A stretch of DNA of 58,634 nucleotides from a virus. Location of the stretch: the IMG/VR virus record IMGVR_UViG_3300033552_000007, positions 1-58,634 of that record; one strand, 5' to 3'. Made by a program: the position numbers and the translations under genes. The notes under the pieces are model-generated. The model made no database searches. It was not told the origin of the DNA and worked only from the letters and a program-made list of their open reading frames with translations. This document shows, piece by piece, positions 20,394 through 29,109 of the stretch. Every line of letters begins with the position of its first letter. Position 1 is the stretch's first letter.

Positions 20394-22618
20394 TGGATAG
20401 TTTAGATGAAAGCAAGCAAGGCGGAACCGTAGAAACGGACGATAACGCCCTGAGCTTTCAAGAGTACGAAGACATCCTTGACGAGATTAAACAGCAACCT
20501 AACTTTCGTATTGAATCAGACAAGTGCGCGGACTATTACGATGGCAATCAATTAGATTCTGAAACATTAAAAAGAATGGGCGAGCTTGGCATTGCACCCA
20601 TCATTGAAAACTTATTTTCACCTACGATTAACGCCATTTGTGGCTTAGAAGCTAAGACACGCAAAGACATTCGCGTGACTACGGCCAACGATGAAGAGTT
20701 CGCGGACCTAGCGGATGCTATTAGCCAGAAGCTTTTTGAAGCGCAGAAAGAAGCGCAATCAGACCGTGCTAACTCACAAGTATTTAAGTCTGCCGTTGTT
20801 GCAGGCATTGGCTGGATTGAAGTAGGGCGCAACACAGACCCATTTAAACCGCCATACCGTTATGAGTACGTGCATAGAAACGAGATTTTCTATGATATGA
20901 AATTTAAGAATCTGGATTACAGCGATGGATCGTACTTAGTTAATGCGCGCTGGTATCACGTTAAGCATTTGCAACAAGTATTTCCGCAGCATAAAGAAAT
21001 GCTGGAGCATATTGGTAGCGGCTGGATTGACCATGAATCAATCCTTTCTACCCAAAATACAGGCTTATCCAACGCTTTTGAGCAAGAGCGCAAGCTAACA
21101 CTCGATGAAAACACATGGCGCAAGACAAACAGCAAGCGGCTACGTTTAAACGCTGTCTGGTATAAGCGCTGGGTGAATGGCTACATCATTGAATTAAATG
21201 GTGGCTTGGTTGAAGTGTTTGACGAGAATAAACCAATGCACATGCAATCGGCTTATTCCGGTTCAATCGTTCGTAAGGCTAATTACACCACATGGCGCTT
21301 ATCCTGGTGGGTAGGTGCGCATAAGTTAGATGACATTGCGAACCCGTTTAAAAATGGCAAGCTGCCGTTCATTCCATTCTGGGGCCATTTAGAAGATTTA
21401 ACCAATGTGCCGTATGGCGCAGGCCGTGGCATGATTACCATGCAAGACGAGATCAACGCGCGTAACAGTGCGCAGATTTACTTGCTGGCATCAAAACGTA
21501 TCATCATGACCGAAGGCGCAACCATTGATGACATTGAACTGGTCCGCCAGGAAGCAGGCAGGCCAGATGCCTTGATATTGCTTAATCCAAGTGCTATGCA
21601 ACAAGGCGGACGCTTTGATATTACAACCGATGCAGGCTTAAACGCCCAGCAATATCAAGCGCTATTGGATAAACGCCAAGCAATTAAGAACGTTGCCGGC
21701 GTGTATGCGGCCTTTGAGGGTTCAAGCAACAATCAATCGGGCGTGGCTTTAAATGCGGCAACAGAGCAAAGCTCACAAACACTCGCGACTTTATACGATA
21801 GCTACGAAACGTCTAAGGCATTGGCTAATGAATTTCTAATGTCACTCATTATTGAGGATATTGGCGATAAGCCTACGACTGTCACCGTAACCAGTGATTA
21901 CAAACCCGCTAAACAAGTGGGCTTAAACATGGTGGCCGCAGACGGCACGATCAGCAACCAGGTACAAATGGTGCGCTTAAAAGTGGCCTTATCAGACGTG
22001 CCGAACTCTACAAGCCATCGCGTACAGACCTTGCAGTATTACACCCAGTTTATGCAATTTGTACCGGACATTTATAAACCGGTGTTCTTAAAACATATGA
22101 CCAAGCTCATGGACGTTGGCAGTGCGGATAAGAAAGACATTTTAGAAGCGATTGCTAAGATCAATGGTGAAGAGATGCCGATGCAAGCTAAAACGCCAGA
22201 AGAGGCCCAGCAAATTGCCGCGATGAAAGAACAGGCGATGAAGCAGGCTGAAATGGCGATGCAAGATGCTGAACTTAACCTGGCACTAAAAAGCGCACAA
22301 GTTGAGAAGTTGAAAGCCGAAGCACAGCGCTTATTGACTGAAAACAATGGCACGGACGCTGAAAAAGAAGCCTTGCAAGATAAAGTTGAAGAGTATGAGA
22401 ACGACTTGATGCAGGCGGCCAATGAATTTGATACCAAGCGCTTAGAGATTGAAGAGCGTAAGAACACGGCGTTAGAAGTGGCCAAGATTCAAGCCAATGC
22501 ACAGATTCAAATTGCGCAGATGACTAGCCAAGACAAAATTTTGATTGCACAGCTACAGTCCGAGCAAGACGAGATTGAGAAAATACTAGGCATGAATCAA
22601 CAAGCCGCAACACTTTAA
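20393..22618 (+). CDS. Portal protein (P22 gp1-like)
   Basis: This 741-residue protein forms the dodecameric DNA channel of the head. P22-type features are visible: CADYYDGNQL near the start, IAPIIENLFSPTINAICGLEAKTR, RYEYVHRNEIFYDM and FIPFWGHLEDLTNVPYGAGR. A long coiled-coil barrel follows at about 600-740. The start at 20393 overlaps the TerL stop (TAATG). Two terminator hairpins follow the gene. Confidence 0.88.
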   Translation: MDSLDESKQGGTVETDDNALSFQEYEDILDEIKQQPNFRIESDKCADYYDGNQLDSETLKRMGELGIAPIIENLFSPTINAICGLEAKTRKDIRVTTANDEEFADLADAISQKLFEAQKEAQSDRANSQVFKSAVVAGIGWIEVGRNTDPFKPPYRYEYVHRNEIFYDMKFKNLDYSDGSYLVNARWYHVKHLQQVFPQHKEMLEHIGSGWIDHESILSTQNTGLSNAFEQERKLTLDENTWRKTNSKRLRLNAVWYKRWVNGYIIELNGGLVEVFDENKPMHMQSAYSGSIVRKANYTTWRLSWWVGAHKLDDIANPFKNGKLPFIPFWGHLEDLTNVPYGAGRGMITMQDEINARNSAQIYLLASKRIIMTEGATIDDIELVRQEAGRPDALILLNPSAMQQGGRFDITTDAGLNAQQYQALLDKRQAIKNVAGVYAAFEGSSNNQSGVALNAATEQSSQTLATLYDSYETSKALANEFLMSLIIEDIGDKPTTVTVTSDYKPAKQVGLNMVAADGTISNQVQMVRLKVALSDVPNSTSHRVQTLQYYTQFMQFVPDIYKPVFLKHMTKLMDVGSADKKDILEAIAKINGEEMPMQAKTPEEAQQIAAMKEQAMKQAEMAMQDAELNLALKSAQVEKLKAEAQRLLTENNGTDAEKEALQDKVEEYENDLMQAANEFDTKRLEIEERKNTALEVAKIQANAQIQIAQMTSQDKILIAQLQSEQDEIEKILGMNQQAATL

Positions 22619-22629
22619 ACAGTTTTATT

Positions 22630-22647
22630 CGCAGCCCAGCGCACGGG
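22630..22647 (+). repeat. 18-base direct repeat, copy 1
   Basis: CGCAGCCCAGCGCACGGG; it recurs with one difference at 22727-22744. The two copies bracket the tandem terminators between portal and scaffold. Confidence 0.85.
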
Positions 22648-22659
22648 CAACCAAGAACG

Positions 22660-22681
22660 CCAGCCTAGTGCTGGTTTTTTT
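22660..22681 (+). terminator. Intrinsic terminator after portal (first)
   Basis: CCAGC-CTAGT-GCTGG stem-loop followed by seven T. Same strand as the late genes. Confidence 0.75.
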
Positions 22682-22692
22682 ACACCTAACCA

Positions 22693-22715
22693 CCGCTGAA
22701 TAAGCGGCTTTTTTT
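22693..22715 (+). terminator. Intrinsic terminator after portal (second)
   Basis: CCGCT-GAATA-AGCGG stem-loop followed by C and seven T. Only 12 bases after the previous terminator. Confidence 0.75.
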
Positions 22716-22726
22716 AATATCCTTAC

Positions 22727-22744
22727 CGCAACCCAGCGCACGGG
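22727..22744 (+). repeat. 18-base direct repeat, copy 2
   Basis: CGCAACCCAGCGCACGGG; 17 of 18 bases match copy 1 at 22630-22647. Confidence 0.85.
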
Positions 22745-22766
22745 ATGGCTTAGGCCATAGGAGCAA

Positions 22767-23738
22767 ATGATGACAACAGCAACGTATGACGATTTATTAA
22801 ACAACCCTGACAAGTTAGCCAGCATGAGTATGGAAGAGATTGAGGCGTTTACCGCTTCATTGGACGACAGCCAGACAGGTGAACTAAAAGACGGTGAACC
22901 AGTGGAATCGCCTGCCACACCAGAGGTAGTTAATAAGCCAGACGTAGATAATCCAAAAGGCGTACAAGACAAATCGGGCAGTAGCATTATTCCCTATGAA
23001 GTTTTAGTAAGTGAGCGCAACAAGTCAAAAGAACTAGCCGAAAGACAAGCAGAAGCCATTGCGCGGATTGCTGAACTAGAAGCTCAAGTTGCTAATGGCA
23101 AGGCGGCCACAACCAATGCCGAACTGGACGAATCGTTATTTTTAAGTGAAGAAGAACTTGAAGCTTTAGCGGACGAAATGCCAGCAGAGGCAGAACGTAC
23201 GCGCAAGATGCAAGACTTCGCTAGACGCCAGGCCAACGCTTTGCAACAAAAAGAAGCGGACACCCAGCGTTTGCAACAATCTTTGGTGGTGAACACGACC
23301 CAGATTGCCATTGATTCAGTACCTAAGCTTGCTTTTATTCAAGCAACTAAGCCAGCGTTATTCAGCTTGGCCGTAAGTATTGACAATCAATTGCAACAGG
23401 AAGCAGAAACCAATCCAGAAATTGCGGCCATGAGTTTAACCGAGCGCTTTGCTTTAGCGGTAACAAGGCTAGAGGAAGAAATCGGCACTGAAATTGACGT
23501 TAAAAAATCATCTAAGCCAACATCAGAACAATTAAAACAAGCAGCTACACAAGCGAAAACGGCGGCTGACACTAAAGCCAGTACAACCCCATTATCCATG
23601 GCGGACATTCAAGGCGGCGCAATTCCTGCCGCTGATGAATATGCCAACTTCTTTGAGAAGTCGCCACAAGATATGGAAGTTGCATTAAGCAAGATGACAG
23701 AAAGCCAAAAGAACGCGCTCTATGCGCGAATACGCTAA
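22767..23738 (+). CDS. Scaffold protein
   Basis: This 323-residue protein is acidic, highly helical and low in hydrophobics (coiled coil around 85-120 and 150-175) and lies directly between portal and coat, as scaffolds do. The C-terminal block SPQDMEVALSKMTESQKNAL resembles coat-binding ends of other scaffolds. It guides head assembly and leaves before packaging. The second ATG at 22770 has the better distance from AGGAG. Confidence 0.75.
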   Translation: MMTTATYDDLLNNPDKLASMSMEEIEAFTASLDDSQTGELKDGEPVESPATPEVVNKPDVDNPKGVQDKSGSSIIPYEVLVSERNKSKELAERQAEAIARIAELEAQVANGKAATTNAELDESLFLSEEELEALADEMPAEAERTRKMQDFARRQANALQQKEADTQRLQQSLVVNTTQIAIDSVPKLAFIQATKPALFSLAVSIDNQLQQEAETNPEIAAMSLTERFALAVTRLEEEIGTEIDVKKSSKPTSEQLKQAATQAKTAADTKASTTPLSMADIQGGAIPAADEYANFFEKSPQDMEVALSKMTESQKNALYARIR

Positions 23739-23755
23739 TTAAATATACCGAAACG

Positions 23756-23777
23756 ACCCGCCTAGTGCGGGTTTTTT
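23756..23777 (+). terminator. Intrinsic terminator between scaffold and coat
   Basis: ACCCGC-CTAGT-GCGGGT followed by T5. The loop CTAGT is the same as in the first terminator after portal (22660). Confidence 0.75.
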
Positions 23778-23796
23778 CATATTAGGAGTTATACAA

Positions 23797-25086
23797 ATGC
23801 AAACTACAGTACCAGCAAATAGCCCACAGGCCGCCCGTTTAATCGGCGTTGCACTGTTCTCAGAAACCCAACAACAAAATACCAAGCTTCGTATGATGGC
23901 TGGCCCAAAGCCAACTATGGCCGAAGTAGGTAATAAAATTGAGAAACAACAATCATCACCAGATATGCCGTTGATTGAGATCTACGATCTTGCCAACACA
24001 GCCGGCCAATCAGTAACCGTTGATTGCTTTAATATCTTAACGGCACAACCGATCATGGGTAGTAAAAATGCCGAAGGTTTAGGCACACCACTTTCATTTT
24101 CAAACATGGAATTGGGCTTAAACCAATGGACATTCCCTGTATCTGGCGGCGATAACTTAGCGCAACAACGTACTAGCATTCAATTGCGTGAGTTAGCCCG
24201 TAAATCGGCACCTGGTTTAGTATCCCGCTATTGGGAGCAACGCCACTTTGTTCATGCAGCAGGCGCGCGCGGTTCACAAATCAATCGTGACTGGACTATC
24301 CCGTTAGAAACAGATCCTAACTACGGCGCTGTAATGATTAACCCAGTTAAGGCCCCAACATTTAACCGTCACTACGTTGTATCTGGTACGGACTTGATTC
24401 AAGGCGGCCAACAATTAGGTTCAATCTCAAGCACTGATACGTTGAAATTGATTCACTTAGATGGTCTACGCAACATCATTGATACTTTACCGTTCACATT
24501 GCAATCTGTGAAATATCAAAGCGATTATGCGTCTACTGATAGCGCGATGTGGGTGTACTTTGCGCCACCAGGCCAATATTCATCTTTATTGCAAGAAGGC
24601 GCCTTACGTTCATTCCAAGCAAATGCTAAAGAACGTGCGACATACTTCAAAGATGCGCGCCATCCATTGTTTGCCGGTGAGTGCGGTATGTGGAATGGTA
24701 TTTTAGTGATTAAACAAACGCGTGCAGTGATTCGCTTCTTAAAAGGTGATTCAACCAACATCATTACTGGTGCCAACAAAGCAACAGGCGTGGAATCAGC
24801 ACAAGTAGTTAATGCGGCTTTGACAAACGGTTTTGAAGTGCAGCGCGGTATCTTAATGGGCGCACAGGCTTTGGCTTGCGTGTACGGTAAAGATTCACGT
24901 TCTGGTACGCATTACTCATGGAGCGAGGTTGATTTAAACCATGGCCGTGATAAAGAGTTCGCTGTGTACGGCATTGAAGGTTCTGCCAAAATTCGTTTTG
25001 ATGTACCTGACGAGTTCGGCGTAAAAATCCCAACAGACAACGGCATTATCGTAGTGGATTGCGCCGCTAAGATCGTAAACGTTTAA
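23797..25086 (+). CDS. Major capsid protein (DUF4043 / N4-gp56 type)
   Basis: This 429-residue coat protein shows the DUF4043 pattern PLIEIYDLANTAGQSVTVD, then TAQPIMGSK-AEGLGTPLSF and the RYWEQRHF segment. It folds as an HK97-type capsid subunit in this family. A strong AGGAG ribosome site precedes it, and it follows the scaffold with its own terminator-flanked leader, consistent with high expression. Confidence 0.85.
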   Translation: MQTTVPANSPQAARLIGVALFSETQQQNTKLRMMAGPKPTMAEVGNKIEKQQSSPDMPLIEIYDLANTAGQSVTVDCFNILTAQPIMGSKNAEGLGTPLSFSNMELGLNQWTFPVSGGDNLAQQRTSIQLRELARKSAPGLVSRYWEQRHFVHAAGARGSQINRDWTIPLETDPNYGAVMINPVKAPTFNRHYVVSGTDLIQGGQQLGSISSTDTLKLIHLDGLRNIIDTLPFTLQSVKYQSDYASTDSAMWVYFAPPGQYSSLLQEGALRSFQANAKERATYFKDARHPLFAGECGMWNGILVIKQTRAVIRFLKGDSTNIITGANKATGVESAQVVNAALTNGFEVQRGILMGAQALACVYGKDSRSGTHYSWSEVDLNHGRDKEFAVYGIEGSAKIRFDVPDEFGVKIPTDNGIIVVDCAAKIVNV

Positions 25087-25092
25087 TCAACA

Positions 25093-25117
25093 GCCCCCTT
25101 AATTGGGGGTTAATCAT
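25093..25117 (+). other. GC hairpin after coat gene
   Basis: CCCCC-TTAATT-GGGGG just after the coat stop, without a strong U-run. It may stabilise the coat mRNA 3' end or weakly terminate. Confidence 0.5.
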
Positions 25118-25134
25118 TTTAAAAAGGAATCAAC

Positions 25135-25548
25135 ATGCCACGTATCAATTTAAACGATGCTGCATTAAAACGTTATACCTCGCCTTTATTGGGCAATTCA
25201 TGGGTAGAAACGTACAAATGCGCACAAGCCGCCGCTATTGGCGACACCATCAATTTCGGTATTATCCCAGCAGGTATTGATGTAAACACAGTCGTTATTG
25301 TGACTGATGCCGTTGCGCTAGGTACTTTGTCGCTAGGTTTTGAGCCTGTAGGCGTAGCGCCAACAGCAAACTCAACCCAGTGGTTCAGCGCGCAATCAAT
25401 CGCAACAGCAGGCCGCTTTGTATCAGTATCACAACCATTGCTTTTTGAAGGTGATGTTCGCATTATCGGCACATTAGGTGGCGCGGCTTTAGTAGCGGCA
25501 AACAAAGTCACTGTATTAGTCAATGGTGAATCAGTAGGTTCATTGTAA
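25135..25548 (+). CDS. Putative capsid decoration protein
   Basis: This 137-residue, beta-rich, alanine/valine-rich protein follows the coat gene with its own AAAAAGG ribosome site. Size, composition and position fit a head-cementing protein, but no family signature is certain. Confidence 0.55.
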   Translation: MPRINLNDAALKRYTSPLLGNSWVETYKCAQAAAIGDTINFGIIPAGIDVNTVVIVTDAVALGTLSLGFEPVGVAPTANSTQWFSAQSIATAGRFVSVSQPLLFEGDVRIIGTLGGAALVAANKVTVLVNGESVGSL

Positions 25549-25561
25549 TTAGAACTTAGAT

Positions 25562-25577
25562 AATCTTAATTAAGATT
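25562..25577. repeat. Perfect 16-base palindrome
   Basis: AATCTTAATTAAGATT between the decoration gene and its terminator. Purely AT-rich apart from two C/G pairs; possible binding site. Confidence 0.6.
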
Positions 25578-25585
25578 TAAACCAA

Positions 25586-25615
25586 AAGGGCGGGTGTAAT
25601 AACCTGCCCTTTTTT
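25586..25615 (+). terminator. Intrinsic terminator after decoration gene
   Basis: AAGGGCGGG pairs with CCTGCCCTT (one G-U) around TGTAATAA, followed by T5. The A-tract before it may also allow leftward termination. Confidence 0.8.
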
Positions 25616-25629
25616 ATAAAGGATTCAAG

Positions 25630-26388
25630 ATGTATATCGGCGTTAAGTATATTGGCAAGAATGAAAGCAAAGAAGATACGATTTGCAACACGGGTGCAGT
25701 CTGGACTAATGGCGAAGTATTTAACTTTGAAGAAGAATCTGCCAAAAAGCTAGCCGTGCATACTGATAGTTTTCAATTGGTGGATATGTCACCAGACGTT
25801 AAAACCTATTCCAACAAGCAGGTGAACACGGTAGATAGTTATGAGCCGTTCCCTAGCCTTGCCACCATGGATAAAGAACAAATTGCGGCATTAGCCAGTG
25901 TTCGCTATGGCATTAAGATTGATATTGAAGGCCGCGAAAAGGACGAGGTAATGTTTGATGCGTTAAATCGCATTAAAGCCGCCAGCTTACGCGCAGACGC
26001 GACAGCACTAGGCACTTCTATCTTGCCGGTTGTTTCATTAACGGTAACGGAAGATGAATACAAAGCTTATATCGCAGGCAAGCTTGAGTTGAAATTGTTG
26101 CCAGTAGGTGCAAAAGCGCCGCAAATGTTAAGCGAAGTTGATCAAGCCGAAGCGGTAGAGGCATTAAAAGATGCAGCCCCAGACCTTAGCATTGGTGATT
26201 TGCCAGAAGAAACGCCATTGGCAGAACAAACGGCAGAGAAAGCCGAGCCAACATTACCAGAGCTATTAGCAAGCCTTAGTTCTAAAAAAGACTTGCAAGA
26301 CTTAGCCAAAGAAAACGGCGTGTCATACGCCAACAGCATGACCGAAGCGCAACTACGCGCCAAGTTATTACGTGAATTGACTAAATAA
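25630..26388 (+). CDS. Head-associated protein with C-terminal HeH/SAP-like domain
   Basis: This is a 252-residue protein. The N-terminal 50 residues (VKYIGKNESKEDTICNTGAVW ... AKKLAVHTDSF) form a small beta domain common in phage head-tail genes. The C-terminal 35 residues (LASLSSKKDLQDLAKENGVS) fit a helix-extended-helix DNA-binding fold. The acidic linker is low-complexity. It may bind DNA at the portal vertex; inference. Confidence 0.6.
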   Translation: MYIGVKYIGKNESKEDTICNTGAVWTNGEVFNFEEESAKKLAVHTDSFQLVDMSPDVKTYSNKQVNTVDSYEPFPSLATMDKEQIAALASVRYGIKIDIEGREKDEVMFDALNRIKAASLRADATALGTSILPVVSLTVTEDEYKAYIAGKLELKLLPVGAKAPQMLSEVDQAEAVEALKDAAPDLSIGDLPEETPLAEQTAEKAEPTLPELLASLSSKKDLQDLAKENGVSYANSMTEAQLRAKLLRELTK

Positions 26389-26717
26389 TGTCAATGCAAG
26401 CAGTCGTTAATTTAGCGCGCCTTGATCTGAATGATGATGACAAGGTGCGTTATCCCGATTCTAAGCTACTGCCTTTTGTGAATAACTTTATCCAAGAGGC
26501 CGTAAAGAATCGGCCCGACTTGTTTTTGGGTAGTTTTTTAAGCTTGCCAGACGATAATTTAAAATTGGTTGATACATTCCCCTTGCCTAACAAATATAAA
26601 CGCGCCTGCGCGGACTTTGTTATAGCCCGTTCTAACTTATTGAACACAGAGGACGGCAAAATACCGCTTGCTTCGGCTTATATGGGTATGTCGGCTAAAC
26701 AAGGCGGTGTTGCATGA
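26388..26717 (+). CDS. Head-tail connector component (DUF6682-like)
   Basis: This 109-residue protein starts MSMQAVVNLARLDLNDDDKV and contains FVNNFIQEAVKNRPDLF, a pattern seen in phage adaptor proteins of this size next to P22-like portals. It overlaps the preceding stop by one base and the next start by four. Confidence 0.6.
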   Translation: MSMQAVVNLARLDLNDDDKVRYPDSKLLPFVNNFIQEAVKNRPDLFLGSFLSLPDDNLKLVDTFPLPNKYKRACADFVIARSNLLNTEDGKIPLASAYMGMSAKQGGVA

Positions 26718-27352
26718 GCCAGATTAACTTTGATTACTTTCTGGATGACGTGGTGCCTAGTGTTATTGGTGCCGAAATTCCATTGATCTTGCTGCACATT
26801 CGCAATGCGGCTATCCGCTTTTGTGAAAAGTCATGGGCGTGGCAATTGGATGGCTTGCCAATTGATGTAATCGGTTCAGAGCCTACCTATCCATTGGTTT
26901 CACCCAGCGATCAAGCTGAAATTGTGAAGATTATGAGCGTTAAATTAAACGGCAAGTTGCTAGACGTTAGTTCACTGCCTGCAATTGAAGCGGTTTATCA
27001 CGATTCATCCTACAGAAAAGGCAATCCGCACAGTTATTGGCAAGATTATGTCGAGCAGTTGAATTTATTCCCCATGCCAGACTTCTCAAAAGAGGCGGGC
27101 TTAACGTATCGCATGGCCTTACGCCCTAGCCGTACAGCGGAAGGCATGGATGGATCAGTGGCTAAACGTTACTTTGATGCAATCAGTGACGGTGCCAAAG
27201 CCAGTTTATTTGAGATTCCAAACAAGCCATGGAGTGATGGCCAAGCGTCTAGCTTTCATTCACAACGATTTAACGTGATGGCCACGCACGCACAGACCGA
27301 AGTTATGCGCGGCTTAGGACGTGGACCTATCCGAGTTGTAGGGCATACATAA
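26714..27352 (+). CDS. Head-to-tail adaptor protein
   Basis: This 212-residue protein has IRNAAIRFCEKSWAW near the N-terminus and a beta-rich middle (LTYRMALRPSRTAEGM). Adaptors of this type sit between portal and tail hub in short-tailed phages. Assignment is by pattern and position. Confidence 0.6.
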   Translation: MSQINFDYFLDDVVPSVIGAEIPLILLHIRNAAIRFCEKSWAWQLDGLPIDVIGSEPTYPLVSPSDQAEIVKIMSVKLNGKLLDVSSLPAIEAVYHDSSYRKGNPHSYWQDYVEQLNLFPMPDFSKEAGLTYRMALRPSRTAEGMDGSVAKRYFDAISDGAKASLFEIPNKPWSDGQASSFHSQRFNVMATHAQTEVMRGLGRGPIRVVGHT

Positions 27353-27660
27353 TGATTAATCATATTATCGGTTCAACATTCAATAAGATTTGCGTCTACA
27401 AAAACGATTTAGGTGTGCCGCAAGACATTACCAATATTGACATTAAAGCGCAGATTTACACGCTTGATCGCGTACTGATTGCAACGCTTTTGATGACAAA
27501 AATATCCCCGTTACAAGGCGTATTTAGATTGCGCACGGAATCTGTTGGATGGCCAGACGGCCAAGCGATCTTTGATATTCGCTTTGTGATTGCTGGCGAT
27601 GTGGCGTTTACAGACAGCACTAAGCTTAATTTGATTAGTAGCTTTACCCAGCCTCTATGA
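27352..27660 (+). CDS. Hypothetical structural protein (102 aa)
   Basis: Beta-rich small protein (for example DIKAQIYTLDRVLIATLLM) resembling BppU-like or fibre N-terminal Ig-like domains of phage baseplates and fibres. Overlaps both neighbours (TAATG, ATGA). Confidence 0.55.
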   Translation: MINHIIGSTFNKICVYKNDLGVPQDITNIDIKAQIYTLDRVLIATLLMTKISPLQGVFRLRTESVGWPDGQAIFDIRFVIAGDVAFTDSTKLNLISSFTQPL

Positions 27661-28145
27661 TTACCAGTATTCAAGACGCGCAACCACGGTACTTGGTAGA
27701 CATTACCGATGCAGTAGACGGCAGCACGATCACGCTGGATAGCACAGTTACGAAAGTGGTTGAGGTGAATAGCCAGGCCACAATCTCAATTACCGAAGCA
27801 ATACCGATTAACTTTATTGCGGCCAGTAGCATTATTGCGTTTAAGTTAATCACCACAGACGAAACAGGCAAAGCAGTTTATGCAGATGCGAACAATTTAT
27901 CGCATGTGCATAGTGTGTTTGGCGTAGCCGCCACATCAGCGGCCACAGGTAACAATATTATCGTGAAGCGTAGCGGCATTATTACCAATACCGGTTGGAC
28001 TTGGACGGCTAAACAATTTTTATACCTTGGTTTAAACGGGGATATTACCCCAAGCCAAGTCGGACTTATTTGTGTGTCTATTGGCTACGCAATTAACGCA
28101 ACAGAAATACTATTAAACATTCAAACAGGAACCATAAGGGGTTAG
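27657..28145 (+). CDS. Fibre-like structural protein (162 aa)
   Basis: The C-terminal half (GNNIIVKRSGIITNTGWTW, YLGLNGDITPSQVG) is a pattern found at the ends of phage fibre and head-fibre proteins. The N-terminal half is beta-rich. Virion-associated, probably a surface module. Confidence 0.6.
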   Translation: MITSIQDAQPRYLVDITDAVDGSTITLDSTVTKVVEVNSQATISITEAIPINFIAASSIIAFKLITTDETGKAVYADANNLSHVHSVFGVAATSAATGNNIIVKRSGIITNTGWTWTAKQFLYLGLNGDITPSQVGLICVSIGYAINATEILLNIQTGTIRG

Positions 28146-28148
28146 ATC

Positions 28149-28652
28149 ATGCCAGCAAAAAGCTTTTTACGATTAGTCAGCGGAGTTATTACTGCAATTA
28201 CAGGAACAGTGACAAGTGCAGGCGCCGCCAATGATGGTGATTTCCCTGTTTTAGACGGCACGGGCCGATTAGATTCAAGCGTTATGCCCGTTGGTATTGC
28301 CGCCGACACTTACACATCAACGGCAGGCGAAATTCTAGCGGCAGGCGCTTTTGTGTACATTACCAGTACAGGCACGATTTCCAATGCAAACGCCGCATCA
28401 GGCGGTAACGCGGCGCGCGGCTTTGTACTAGCGGCTTCGGCGGCAGCGGCGGCGGCCACCATCTTTTTTGAAGGCCGCAATACGGCTTTAGCAACACTTA
28501 CCATTGGCGCACGTTATTACTTATCAGACGCAACAGCCGGCGGCGTGACTGCAACGCCTGTATCTGGTGCCGGTAAAAAACATCAGTTCTTAGGTTATGC
28601 GGTAACAGCTTCTTCGCTTGACGCTGAAATTGACGACTTCGTAACGATCTAA
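28149..28652 (+). CDS. Alanine/glycine-rich virion protein, paralogue 1
   Basis: This 167-residue protein shares its first ~45 residues (SFLRLVSGVITAITG ... SAGAANDG ... GRLDSSVMP) with the next gene, then diverges to a beta-rich domain (LTIGARYYLSDATAGG). The shared part looks like an attachment module and the rest like an exchangeable head. Confidence 0.55.
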   Translation: MPAKSFLRLVSGVITAITGTVTSAGAANDGDFPVLDGTGRLDSSVMPVGIAADTYTSTAGEILAAGAFVYITSTGTISNANAASGGNAARGFVLAASAAAAAATIFFEGRNTALATLTIGARYYLSDATAGGVTATPVSGAGKKHQFLGYAVTASSLDAEIDDFVTI

Positions 28653-29101
28653 TGGCCACGTTTGTTAGCATCATCAATGGTATTGCAACACTGTTAAGCG
28701 GTATTGCGTCCAGCGCTGGTGCAACAAATGCGGGTGCATTGGCGCAATTGGGCGCAGACGGACGGCTAGATCAAAGCTTAACGCAAGGTGCTGTAACCAA
28801 TACACCTGCCGCCGCAGGAACAGCCACACTGGATTTAGCTGTTTCAAATGAACAACGCATTACCATGCCAGCAGGCAATATCACCATTGCGCTATCTAAC
28901 GACACTAATACTAAGCGCTTCATTATCTCGATTACACAAGATGCGACGGGCGGTAGAACGGTAACTTGGTTCGCTGGTATTAGTTGGGCGGGTGGCGCAG
29001 TGCCAACGCTTACAACAGCGGCAAGCAAGCGCGATGTGTTTGGATTTATCCGCACAGGCGCAGGCACTTACGATGGTTTTATTGTAGGCAATAATATTTA
29101 A
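28652..29101 (+). CDS. Alanine/glycine-rich virion protein, paralogue 2
   Basis: The N-terminus (TFVSIINGIATLLSG ... SAGATNAG ... GRLDQSLTQ) is homologous to the preceding protein, and the C-terminal ~95 residues form a separate beta-sandwich-like domain (LAVSNEQRITMPAGNITIAL). The start overlaps the previous stop (TAATG). Confidence 0.55.
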   Translation: MATFVSIINGIATLLSGIASSAGATNAGALAQLGADGRLDQSLTQGAVTNTPAAAGTATLDLAVSNEQRITMPAGNITIALSNDTNTKRFIISITQDATGGRTVTWFAGISWAGGAVPTLTTAASKRDVFGFIRTGAGTYDGFIVGNNI

Positions 29102-29109
29102 GGGCAATA

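Noticed and set aside
28771-29067. Minus-strand 98-codon frame opposite the second fibre paralogue
   Set aside because: It is a low-complexity shadow of an alanine/glycine-rich gene with no start signals.
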